The translations under genes were made by a program, and so were the position numbers. Source: Flavobacteriales bacterium (GTDB taxonomy: Bacteria; Bacteroidota; Bacteroidia; Flavobacteriales_F; PHOS-HE28). From it: a stretch of DNA of 38,864 bases. The notes beneath the pieces are model-generated. The model did no database searches. It saw nothing but the letters and a program-made list of their open reading frames with translations, and was not told the DNA's origin. The stretch is taken from NCBI GenBank assembly GCA_016702645.1, contig JADJDP010000039.1, positions 1 through 38,864 on the forward strand, written 5' to 3'. Shown piece after piece: positions 1 to 7,888 of the stretch. Positions within the stretch are counted from its first letter, which is position 1; the number at the start of each line of letters is the position of its first letter.

Positions 1-795
1 GGATGAAGAAGATCCACTCCGTCATGCTGATGCCGTACGCCACGTGGCGGATCCACCCGGCGGTGGGCACATTATAGATGTGGTGGCCCCAGTTGAACAT
101 GAGGTTGCTGAGGCCGAGCAGCCAGAAGAGGAAGGCGGTTCGCCCCCGCGCGATCCCCTCATCGCCGCTGATCACCGTCATCAGGTATAGCGCCGTCCCG
201 TAGATCATCTGGTTCCACGCACCTACCATCGCACCGTTGGATTTCCACTGCACGCTCACCTCGCGCAGGTAGTGGTCGCGGAACCAGGGCACCTGCCACA
301 GGTTCTGTTCAAGGAAGGTGATGAGGAAGAAGACGATGCCGGTGGTCCACATCCACACGTACAGGGGCGGGTCCGGTGCGCGCCGCAGCCACGCCCGGAA
401 GTAGTCGGCCATGAGCAGCAGCCACGCAACGAGTAGCGGCGCGCACAGGAAGGGCGGGAACTCCCAGTACTCCCGCCCGCCGAAGCGCTGGAAGGCATAG
501 AAAAGGAAGACGCCGAGGATGGTGGTGATCCATAGGATGAGGTAGAGCGCGCGCAGCACCGATGGCGTGCGCGCGGGGAAGACCTCTTCCTTGTAGTGCA
601 TCACCCCGGCCGTGGCCCCGGTGATTAATCCCAGAACAGCGCCGCCGATACGTGCATGGGGCGCCACTGCCTGAAGGGCAACACGTCCGCCACGTCTTGG
701 AAGAGGAAGGCGAAAGCCGCCACCGCGCCGAACACCAGCGCACACAGCAGCATCACCAACGCGAAGCCGACCTGCCAGCGGGTGGTGCGGTCCAT
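1..795 (-). CDS. norB: NorB-like nitric oxide reductase large subunit (partial, one frameshift)
   Basis: Membrane subunit of a heme-copper-superfamily NO reductase; the 3' end lies beyond the left edge. The start codon is at 793-795, one base after the stop of the cytochrome c gene, so the two form an operon. The reading breaks near 629-632, where a G run reads TGGGATTAATC; one extra G restores ALFWGLITG. The rest is open to base 1 and has about six hydrophobic segments. The pair in NWGHHIYNVPT matches the two adjacent FeB-ligand histidines of cNOR. The usual HxxxE segment (HLWVE in cNOR) is not seen; the corresponding helix reads VGAWNQMIYG, so this may be a divergent NOR family. Assignment to NOR rests on the adjacent norC-like gene, the HH motif and the nearby RIC gene. 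Confidence 0.72.
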
Positions 796-796
796 G

Positions 797-1189
797 TCAG
801 CGTGGTTCGATGAGGTAAGTACCTGTCCAATGCACAGCTTCCGCGGGCACGGCGCTTTGCCCTGACCGATCGACCCAGGTGAGGAATGCGACCAGTGCGT
901 CGAGATCCGGATCGGTGAGGGCGTGCGCGGGCATGCGCCCGGTGCCGTAGCGCACGAAGGTGCGGATGCCCGCTTCGCCTTTCAGGCTGTATGTATTGGT
1001 GAGGTCCGGCCCCATGTAGCCGCCCAATCCGTAAAGCTGGTGGCAACCCGCGCAGTTGTTCTCCTGCCACACGCGCATGCCCGTGCGCACCTCCGCGCTG
1101 GCCACGGTGCCGCGTTCGGGTGCGCCCGTGTACACCAGATACGAATAAACGGCGAACAGTACACTCAGAGTGGACAGGAGTGTGCGCAT
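797..1189 (-). CDS. norC: NorC-like membrane-anchored cytochrome c
   Basis: A 130-residue monoheme cytochrome c that would pass electrons to the NorB-like subunit on the periplasmic face. An N-terminal hydrophobic anchor (about residues 3-21) is followed by a heme site CAGCH within NNCAGCHQLYGLGGYMGP, then a distal methionine region GRMPAHALTD. The segment after the heme site (LGGYMGPDLTNTYS) is typical of NorC and related NOR cytochromes. The start ATG at 1187-1189 precedes the anchor directly. The gene is intact and ends one base before the norB start. It is divergent from the RIC gene, with 129 bp between them. Confidence 0.85.
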   Translation of the reverse strand: MRTLLSTLSVLFAVYSYLVYTGAPERGTVASAEVRTGMRVWQENNCAGCHQLYGLGGYMGPDLTNTYSLKGEAGIRTFVRYGTGRMPAHALTDPDLDALVAFLTWVDRSGQSAVPAEAVHWTGTYLIEPR

Positions 1190-1318
1190 GGGGATCGTGC
1201 GAATTCACGCGTTCCCCCGCGCTCCGGTCCTGACGTCCATCATGTGCCGCATGAACCGGTCCCTGTTATTTCGGCCATGCCAAGGGACGCTCCGTGCCCC
1301 TTCCCAAAACTCCGACAC

Positions 1319-2053
1319 ATGACCGCCTTGAACATCCCCGTTACCTCCACCGTTGGATCCATCGTTGCCAATGACCTGCGTGCCGCAGCCGTACTCACGC
1401 GCCATGGCATCGATTTCTGCTGCAAGGGCGGCCGCAGCGTGGCCGAGGTCTGCCGCACGAAGAACCTGGACCCCGCCGACCTTATCCGCGAGATCGAGGA
1501 TGAGCTGGCACGTGATACCTCCCGCCCGGAGGATTTCGCTTCGTGGACACTGCAGCGGCTCGTGGACCATATCGAGTCGGTACACCACCGCTACGTGGAG
1601 GATCGCACCACCGTACTGCGCCAATACCTGCAGAAGCTCTGCCGTGTACACGGTGAGCGGCATCCGGAGCTCTTCGACATCGCCGCCGAGTTCGATGCCT
1701 GTGCCACCGCCCTCGCTTCCCACATGAAGAAGGAGGAACTGGTGCTCTTCCCGTACATCAAACAGCTGGAGCGCGCGCAGGCCAGCGGCACCGTTCCACC
1801 GCAGCCCTATTTCGGCACGGCGCGCAACCCCGTGCGCATGATGGAGGAAGAGCACGACACCGAGGGCGAACGCTTCCGCCGTATCGCGAAGCTCAGTTAT
1901 GGCTATGCGTTGCCCAGTGACGGGTGCGCCACCTACGCCGCTGCGATGTCCCTGCTCAAGGAGTTCGAGTCGGACCTTCACACGCATATCCACTTGGAGA
2001 ACAACATCCTCTTCCCGCGCGCCCTGCACATGGAGGACCAGTTGCGGTCATGA
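1319..2053 (+). CDS. ric: RIC/ScdA/YtfE-type di-iron iron-sulfur cluster repair protein
   Basis: Cytoplasmic 244-residue protein of the RIC family, which repairs Fe-S clusters after nitric oxide or oxidative damage. An N-terminal ScdA_N domain carries the vicinal cysteines C34-C35 (HGIDFCCKGGR). A hemerythrin-like four-helix domain follows, with ligand motifs around H84-H90 (DHIESVHHRY), HMKKEELVLFPYI, EEEHDTEGE and HTHIHLENNILFPR near the C-terminus. The ATG at 1319 was chosen because the ScdA_N domain starts right after it; the frame is open further upstream but shows no homology. It is divergent from norC/norB, matching its role in NO defence. The length fits the family and no frameshift is seen. 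Confidence 0.93.
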   Translation: MTALNIPVTSTVGSIVANDLRAAAVLTRHGIDFCCKGGRSVAEVCRTKNLDPADLIREIEDELARDTSRPEDFASWTLQRLVDHIESVHHRYVEDRTTVLRQYLQKLCRVHGERHPELFDIAAEFDACATALASHMKKEELVLFPYIKQLERAQASGTVPPQPYFGTARNPVRMMEEEHDTEGERFRRIAKLSYGYALPSDGCATYAAAMSLLKEFESDLHTHIHLENNILFPRALHMEDQLRS

Positions 2054-2085
2054 GCCGTACCACCTGCAACCGCTATACTTCCACC

Positions 2086-3744
2086 ATGTTCCGAAAAGGC
2101 TTCCCGCTGTCCCTCTTGCTGCTTTGTACGGGCACCTTCGCCCAGAACCCCTTGGCCATTCCGCCCGCGCTGGATGTGGACACTTTCCACTTGGTGGTGG
2201 ATGAGCATACGCACCAGTTCTACCCCGGCCTCACCACCAACACCTACGGCGTGAACGGTGAGTTCCTCGGGCCCACGCTCATCTTCCATCGCGGCGATAC
2301 GGCGCATCTACGGTTGATCAATCAGCTCGCTGACCATACGAGTATGCACTGGCATGGCCTGCAGGTGCCAGGCGAAATGGATGGCGGCCCACAACGCATG
2401 GTGATGCCCGGCGATTCGTGGGATGTGAAGTACAAGGTGAAGAACCCGGCCGGGACTTTTTGGTACCATCCGCATCCGCATGAGCAAACGGCCGAGCAGG
2501 TGAACATGGGCCTCGCCGGCATGATCATCGTGCAGGATGATGAAGAGGCCGCGCTGGACCTGCCGCGCACGTACGGCGTCGATGACATTCCGGTGGTGAT
2601 CCAGGACCGCCGTTTCCTGGGCAACGGGAATTTCGTCTTCGGCCCCTTCGGTGATTCCATCCTGGTGAACGGTACGCCTGACCCGTTTGTAGACCTGCCC
2701 GCACAAGTGGTGCGCCTGCGCCTATTGAACGGCTCCAATGCGCGCATCTACCAATTGGGTTTCGAGGATGATCGTACTTTCTCCATCATCGGCAACGACG
2801 GTGGGCTCTTGGATGCGCCCATCGCCACGGACCGTGTGCGCCTGAGCAATGGCGAGCGCTCCGAAGTGCTGCTGGACCTCACCGGCCTGGAAGGCGACAG
2901 CCTGTTGCTGATGGGTTTCGCTACGGAGCTCACCTCGAGCATGCCGGGCAGCTCGTACATCCTGTGGGAGGGCAGCGCGCTCAACGGCATCGACTTCCCC
3001 ATACTCCGCATCCGCGTTACAGCCCCGACCGCAGACCCTGTGGCCAGCATTCCCACAGATCTCGTGACCCTCACGCCACCGGATCCGGACGATGTGAGCC
3101 GCTTGCGCTACAAGGCATTCTCCGGGAACGGGATGGTGGGCATGGGCATGTTCTTCATCAACGGCCTCATGTTCGACATGGACGTGGTGAACGATACCAT
3201 GTTGCTCGGGGCGACCGAGGAATGGAATGTGCTGAACGGCTCCGACATCGCCCATCCCTTCCACATCCATGGAGGCTCCTTCTGGATCATGGACCGCGAT
3301 GGTATGCCGCCCCATCCGTGGGAACGCGGCTGGAAGGACGTGGTGCTCGTGGACATGGCCGAGTCGGTCACCTTTCTCATGAAGTTCCGAGGAGACCACG
3401 GACGGATGGCCCTTCCATGTACCACTGCCAACCTGCTCCACGAAGACAACATGATGATGCTCCAGTACATCGTGCTCGACCCCTCTACCCAACTGACGGA
3501 AGCGGCGAACGGGGAGACGATCAATGTGTACCCGTCCCCCTGCACCGGTTCCTTCACCTTCCAGAGCGGCTTCGCGGTGTACGAGGCGAACCTCACCGAC
3601 ATGTTGGGGCGCACGGTGCTGCGCCAAGCGATAAGCGGCCGTTTCCAAGGGGAACTGGACGCGCACGCACTGCCTCCGGCTTCCTATGTGCTCCGCCTGG
3701 TGGGCGCTGACCGGTCAGCACACAGCGTAGTTGTGCGCGAATGA
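2086..3744 (+). CDS. Secreted multicopper oxidase with T9SS sorting domain
   Basis: About 552 residues. A signal peptide (MFRKGFPLSLLLLCTGTFAQ) supports the ATG at 2086; an ATG at 2050 is in frame but would put charge and extra length before it. Copper motifs are HWHGL near residue 90, HPHPHEQTAEQ near 128 and HPFHIHGGSFW near 390, as in laccase/CueO-type oxidases. The fourth motif (HCHxxxHEDxxMM) is scrambled in the literal frame: MYHC lies one frame away (3417-3428) and LLHEDNMMM is back in frame. One lost base near 3400 and two near 3430 explain this. The last ~75 residues (INVYPSPCTGSF...YVLRLVG...VVVRE) form a type-A T9SS sorting domain, so the enzyme is probably exported to the surface. 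Substrate is unknown. Confidence 0.9.
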   Translation: MFRKGFPLSLLLLCTGTFAQNPLAIPPALDVDTFHLVVDEHTHQFYPGLTTNTYGVNGEFLGPTLIFHRGDTAHLRLINQLADHTSMHWHGLQVPGEMDGGPQRMVMPGDSWDVKYKVKNPAGTFWYHPHPHEQTAEQVNMGLAGMIIVQDDEEAALDLPRTYGVDDIPVVIQDRRFLGNGNFVFGPFGDSILVNGTPDPFVDLPAQVVRLRLLNGSNARIYQLGFEDDRTFSIIGNDGGLLDAPIATDRVRLSNGERSEVLLDLTGLEGDSLLLMGFATELTSSMPGSSYILWEGSALNGIDFPILRIRVTAPTADPVASIPTDLVTLTPPDPDDVSRLRYKAFSGNGMVGMGMFFINGLMFDMDVVNDTMLLGATEEWNVLNGSDIAHPFHIHGGSFWIMDRDGMPPHPWERGWKDVVLVDMAESVTFLMKFRGDHGRMALPCTTANLLHEDNMMMLQYIVLDPSTQLTEAANGETINVYPSPCTGSFTFQSGFAVYEANLTDMLGRTVLRQAISGRFQGELDAHALPPASYVLRLVGADRSAHSVVVRE

Positions 3745-3771
3745 GCGAACGTGTTCGCCACCTTTGACCAT

Positions 3772-4017
3772 ATGGAAACCACCACCGCACCCCACTGAGG
3801 CAGTTCCTCACAGCGTTGGCCATCGTGGCTTTAGTGTCGGCCTGTCGATGTCGCTTTGAACCAGTGGTTGCAGGCCGCCTCATCGGGCTGTTTGTTCATC
3901 GGTGTGCTCGGGTTCCAGCGCTCTTTGCGCTACCATAGTATCCGGTGGCGTGCCTTCGCGGGCATCGCGCTGGTGCTGGCCATCACGCTGCACATCGCGC
4001 GCTTCGCCATGGCATAG
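3772..4017 (+). pseudogene. Small two-helix membrane protein, frame broken
   Basis: Reading from ATG 3772 through about two frame changes (near 3790 and 3845) gives a short hydrophobic protein. One segment reads LRQFLTALAIVALVSAC, followed by QWLQAASSGCLFIGVLGF and a basic loop RSLRYHSIRWR, then AGIALVLAITLHIARFAMA before a TAG at 4015-4017. The second half (3843-4017) is one clean frame. This looks like a real small inner-membrane protein interrupted by sequence errors or decay. No family is recognised. It follows the multicopper oxidase by 27 bp on the same strand and could belong to the same transcript. Confidence 0.4.
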
Positions 4018-4159
4018 GTTGGCGCTGACCAGAGGTTGTACGCACTTCCTGTTCCCCATTCTTGGAACACGGGTGTCCTTCTTCGTGGTAAAAGATCATC
4101 TGCTGGGAATAGCGGCGACCGTTGAGCGCTGAGCATTGGGTTGCACGAGCAGCGGCTGG

Positions 4160-4587
4160 TCAATTGTCCTGTGCCCCCTGCTCGATCCAATCAAGGATCG
4201 TCTGCAATTCCTCGAAGGAAAGTGTGGTGCCGTTGGGCGGCATGGTCAGGCCGAATTCCCCCGAGCCGGTCACTTTCTGCCAAAGGACCGAGGCTGCGGG
4301 ATCACCGGGCACGATGCGCAACGAGGGCGCATAACCCGTGCTCGCCACATTAACGAGGTTCGCATAGGCCTCCGCCTCGCCCAGGTCCATCCCGCCCATC
4401 GGCGGATGGCACACCCAGCAGTTCTGCTCGAATATCGGTAGCACTTCCGTGGCGAAATAGGCCGTGTCGATCGGCCCGCCGGGCGTCGTCGGGGTGGGAT
4501 GAACACCGGACCCTCATCCTTGGCGCATCCCATCAGGAGTGCGGACATCATGACCAGCGGACCATAGACCGCGCTTTTCCTGCTCAT
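4160..4587 (-). CDS. Lipoprotein c-type cytochrome (frameshifted)
   Basis: Last gene of the minus-strand redox operon. It begins MSRKSAVYGPLVMM and has a lipobox SALLMGC, so it is a predicted lipoprotein. After a frame change near 4490-4498 (in a CCCACCCC run) it continues as TAYFATEVLPIFEQNCWVCH, with heme motif CWVCH, and closes with a conserved MPPNGTTLSFEELQTILDWI segment supplying the likely methionine ligand. This layout is typical of small single-heme cytochromes with the C-terminal helix LxxxELxxIxxWIxxGA. The start ATG probably overlaps the stop of the DUF5777 gene. It likely carries electrons in the periplasm; the partner is unknown. Confidence 0.75.
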
Positions 4588-5500
4588 GGCTGGGATGTCT
4601 TGGGTTCACGAACAGGATGCGGGCGATGTTGAATCCCATGTGGAAGTAGCCTTCGTCATAGCGCGAAGGTGCCGTGGAGTACAACCGCTGGTCGATGATC
4701 TCCTGAGCACTGGCAACGATGATCTGGAACACATGGCCTTGGGTGGCCAATTCGTAGCCCAGCGCTATCGGTTCCAGTTGATCTTCTTCCGGGCCTCCTG
4801 CCAGGAGGGGGCACACTTCGAAGAGGATGGATCCCTTGGTAGTGACTTTCCAGCGCGTGCTCATCGCCAAGGCCATCGTGAGGTTCGATCCGCCCACCGG
4901 TGCCAGGTTGCGGTACATGAGAACGGGGGCGACCTGCAGGGAGAACCGCTCGTTGAACCGCCGCGCCACAATGGCTTGTGCGGCATACGACAGACGATGC
5001 TCGAAACGGTATTCGAAGGGTGTGACACCATCGGCGAAATAGAGTTCGTCGCTGGTCGGTGGAAAGTCGTCACTCATGAGGGCCACGTTGCCCAGCACGG
5101 TGACCGATAGGGGAACTTCATCCTCCACGGTCTGTTTCAGCAAGCGGACCTTCGCGCCCATGTCCCAGGTCTTGCCGTTCTTGGACCGGGCCAATTCCAA
5201 GTGGGCATCCTTGATCGGTGCGTACTGGAACGCGAAGCGGATGTTCGCCGGAAGGTCCAGGCCGACGAACTGCTTCCAGGCCTGCTCATCCGGTGAGATG
5301 GTGCCGAAGCGGTGCTGGATCATGAAGCCGAAGGAGCGCCTGTTCGGCACCACCTCCACGCTGTGGGTGTTGATCACCTCGGCGCCTGCGAACGTGTTCG
5401 TCACGACCTCCCGCGGCATACCTTCCTGAGCCAACGAACTGATCCCGGTAAGCAGGTACGCAGCCATCGCTGCGAGGGGCGTGCAGTGCTTGCGGTTCAT
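4514..5500 (-). CDS. DUF5777-family outer-membrane beta-barrel-like protein
   Basis: Starts at ATG 5500 with a signal peptide (MNRKHCTPLAAMAAYLLTGI...SLAQE). The mature protein has alternating strands typical of the DUF5777 family (FGFMIQHRFGTI, NIRFAFQYAPI, FEYRFEHRLSYAAQAIVARR, GYFHMGFNIARILF), which suggests an outer-membrane barrel or periplasmic barrel-like fold. In Bacteroidota, DUF5777 genes often sit beside small cytochromes. The start overlaps the upstream cytochrome stop by ATGA. The literal frame runs to 4514, 74 bp into the next gene. A one-base change near 4602 would instead end it at a TGA inside the next ATG (CCATGAGC), so the true end is probably about 4586. Confidence 0.75.
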   Translation of the reverse strand: MNRKHCTPLAAMAAYLLTGISSLAQEGMPREVVTNTFAGAEVINTHSVEVVPNRRSFGFMIQHRFGTISPDEQAWKQFVGLDLPANIRFAFQYAPIKDAHLELARSKNGKTWDMGAKVRLLKQTVEDEVPLSVTVLGNVALMSDDFPPTSDELYFADGVTPFEYRFEHRLSYAAQAIVARRFNERFSLQVAPVLMYRNLAPVGGSNLTMALAMSTRWKVTTKGSILFEVCPLLAGGPEEDQLEPIALGYELATQGHVFQIIVASAQEIIDQRLYSTAPSRYDEGYFHMGFNIARILFVNPRHPSHEQEKRGLWSAGHDVRTPDGMRQG

Positions 5501-5894
5501 TCGTGCGCGAGTGTTCTCAGGTAATGTGCCACCGCCCACCGGTCTTCACGTGAAAGCACGAGTGCGTAGGACGCCATTTCGCCTCGGCCGTTGGTGATCT
5601 TCCAGTACAATGCACCGGTCGACTGCCCTTGTACCTGCGGGGATCCCAGATCGGCAGGTGGCTTTGCAGGGCGGTAGCATTGGGTCCGTCGCCAACGCCA
5701 CGCGTCCCGTGACAGGTCCAGCACAAGGAGGCCGAACACCTTGCTTCCTTTATCGATGGCCATCGGGTTGTCCGCCATCGGATCCTTCAGCGCATCCGTG
5801 AACGCGGGAGCCGTCAAGGTGAATTGTTCGCCGCAGGGCCTTGTGGAAGCGTTGGAGCCAATGCGAGCAGGAATATCAGCGGAGCGCGGATCAT
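5497..5894 (-). CDS. Periplasmic monoheme cytochrome c (three frame breaks)
   Basis: From ATG 5894 the reading gives a signal peptide MIRAPLIFLLALAPTLPQG. It then resumes one frame over as FTLTAPAFTDALKDPMADNP, and continues through the heme site GLLCWTCHGTRGVGDGPNAT to PPADLGSPQVQGQSTGALYW and ITNGRGEMASYALVLS, ending RWAVAHYLRTLAHE. Each join needs one base (near 5820, 5727 and 5660). The product is a class-I cytochrome with CXXCH and the methionine ligand in the GEMASY loop. It begins one base after the TPR gene stop and overlaps the DUF5777 start by ATGA, so it is translationally coupled on both sides. Confidence 0.72.
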
Positions 5895-5895
5895 C

Positions 5896-6826
5896 TTAGT
5901 CGGGATGCGTGGTCGCGGTCTTATCGGCCTGGTCCAGTGCGGCCAGCGCCAAAGTGCTCCGTTGGTCGGCGGGGTCCACGCACCGCGGCGTTAAGTGCCT
6001 CGCGCGCGCGCTCGTTCCTGCCCGCACGCGCATGCAGCACGCCCACCGTGTATCGGACATGGGCATCGCCCGGTGCGAGTTCCGCAAGTCGTTCGAAATG
6101 GAGCAGTGCTTTGCTCCGGCTCGCGTTGGCGCATGTACAATGCCGCGAGGTTGGTGATGTAGCACGGCGGATGGCTCATTGATCGCAGCGCCTCTTCATA
6201 GTGCGCGATGGCGGCCGTGGTCATGCCGAGCCTGCTTTCAAAGCGCCCGCCTGAAGAAGGAGTTCCATTTTGCCGGGAAGGCGGGCCATGCACGAACGGT
6301 AGACGGCCAGTGCCGGTTCGAACCCGCCTTCGGATACGTAGAGGCACCCAGTTCCAAGGCCGAACGCAACAACAGCTCATCATCATGGCTGCCACTGCGC
6401 GGTCGTCCCTGAGCCAACACTCTCTGCCACGCGTGCTTCGCCTGCGTCACATCACCTCGGTCCCGCTCAATGACGCCCAGCCTGTAGTTGGCCTCGATGT
6501 GTCCAGGATGCTCTGCCACGATGGCGGTGAGCAGGTTGTGCGCATTCGCCACATCACCACGCAGCAGGTGGAGTGAAGCGAGTTCTTGCCGGCGGTCCGC
6601 AGGTTCTGCGAATCCGGCGGAAAGCGCATGTTCGTAGTGGTCGATGGTGCGATCGATGAGCGTGCTCCGGTCGGGAGCGGACGAGCCGATGGCCGCGAGG
6701 CGCTGGAACGAACGTACACCAGTAAGGGTATGGTATTGCACGTATGCGCTATGCACGAAGAACAGGACCAGTGTGGAGCAACCAACTGCGAATGCCACCC
6801 CGGCGGGGGCGCAGCCGCCGGTCCAT
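5896..6826 (-). CDS. Membrane-anchored TPR protein (several frame breaks)
   Basis: Start ATG 6826 lies two bases after the polyferredoxin stop. The N-terminus is basic (MDRRLRPRR), followed after a frame slip near 6795 by a transmembrane helix (VAFAVGCSTLVLFFVHSAYV). Tetratricopeptide units follow: DRTIDHYEHALSAGFAEPAD, LASLHLLRGDVANAHNLLTA, IEANYRLGVIERDRGDVTQA, and after further slips GMTTAAIAHYEEALRSM and YITNLAALYMRQRE. The tail is DPADQRSTLALAALDQADKT with a TAA at 5896-5898. At least four indels are needed. It probably acts as a periplasmic scaffold for neighbouring redox proteins, as TPR proteins in cytochrome-maturation operons do; that role is inferred. Confidence 0.65.
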
Positions 6827-6828
6827 CT

Positions 6829-7864
6829 TCAGTGTGATGCCGCGCAGTTGTACCGCTCATACCGCAGCAGCCGGAAGCCCATCACGAAGAGGTACCCCGT
6901 GCAGAGCGCGAGCGCCACCGCCAGCAAGAAGGGCACGGAATCATACAGTCCACGGTACACGTACATGCCAACGAGGAACAGGACCAGCATGGCCAGATCC
7001 TCGCCGAGCGAGGTGGCGAAACGCCCACCATAGGCACCCATCGGATGGCCTTTGCGGAAGAGCGGTGGCGTGCGGAATCCGAACTGCACGGCATTCTCCG
7101 GACACGCGGCTATGCAGTCCAGGTCTTTCAGGCAGCGCGGGTTGGTCACCATGCCGTGCAGGGCCAGTTCGCGGTGCACGAGGATGTCCGAGGTGCAGGC
7201 CTTGGTACACAAGCCGCATTGGCTGCAATCCTTCGCCAATACGATCCGGCCGGGTGCCACCTGATCGGCCAAGCTGAACAAGGCACCGTACGGACATGCC
7301 TGGAAACAGAAGCCGCGACTTCCCAGTAAATACACGATGGCGAAGCCGCACACGAAGAAGGTGAAGACCGCAACGCCTGGAGGGGGCAGGTTGCGCCACA
7401 TATCATCCGTTGTGAAGGACGACCACTGCGCCCCGCCGGATCTCACCACATGCAGCGCCTGCACCTCCGCTCCCTTCCAGAGCCGCGTGATCTGCGGCCA
7501 GATGAAGAGGTAGAACATCACCACCAAGGGGACCCATATCAACGTGCGTGACCGGACCGGATGCCGCTTGATCCGCAGTTTGTCCATCAGCCAGCCCGCC
7601 GCATCCTGGAGCGCGAGCAGGTGGCACCCCCACGAACAGAAGAAGCGACCGAAGACCAAGGTGGCCACCATCACCACCGCCATCAGGAGGAAGCCTGCGG
7701 TCACGATGCCTTGATGGATGGTGTACAGTACCTCGTTGAATTCGAGCGGGGCCAGTGTCTGACCGCGCAATTTCCAGTGAACGAAGTGCGCGATGAAGAG
7801 CATGGATCCCGATGAGCGAGGCCATGCGCCATTTCGCATAGGACCGGGTGTTTGACGCCTCCAT
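6829..7864 (-). CDS. Membrane polyferredoxin (NapH/NosR/CcoG-like 4Fe-4S protein)
   Basis: The real N-terminus is MEASNTRSYAKWRMASLIG at ATG 7864, with one frame slip near 7805 before LFIAHFVHWKLRGQTLAPLE. The protein has about five membrane helices. Two NapH/NosR-type cysteine motifs (GRFFCSWGCHLLALQ and GFCFQACPYGALFSL) precede two 4Fe-4S ferredoxin motifs (CSQCGLCTKAC and CLKDLDCIAACP). Such proteins carry electrons across or along the inner membrane from quinols to periplasmic redox partners. CcoG is less likely because its C-terminal Ig-like domain is missing; here the protein ends with two helices and a short tail (RYERYNCAASH). It is the second gene of the operon, 24 bp after the lysyl-oxidase-like gene. 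Confidence 0.8.
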
Positions 7865-7888
7865 CGCCGCGCGGTTCCGGTTCTGCGC

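Noticed and set aside
1240..1254. TCATG-N5-CATGA inverted repeat between norC and ric
   Set aside because: Spacing and base content differ from the three AT-rich FNR-type sites; short 5-bp arms arise easily by chance.
6829..7864. Assignment of the polyferredoxin as CcoG (cytochrome cbb3 assembly)
   Set aside because: The C-terminal Ig-like domain of CcoG is absent and no cbb3 oxidase genes are nearby, so a NapH/NosR-like role is safer.
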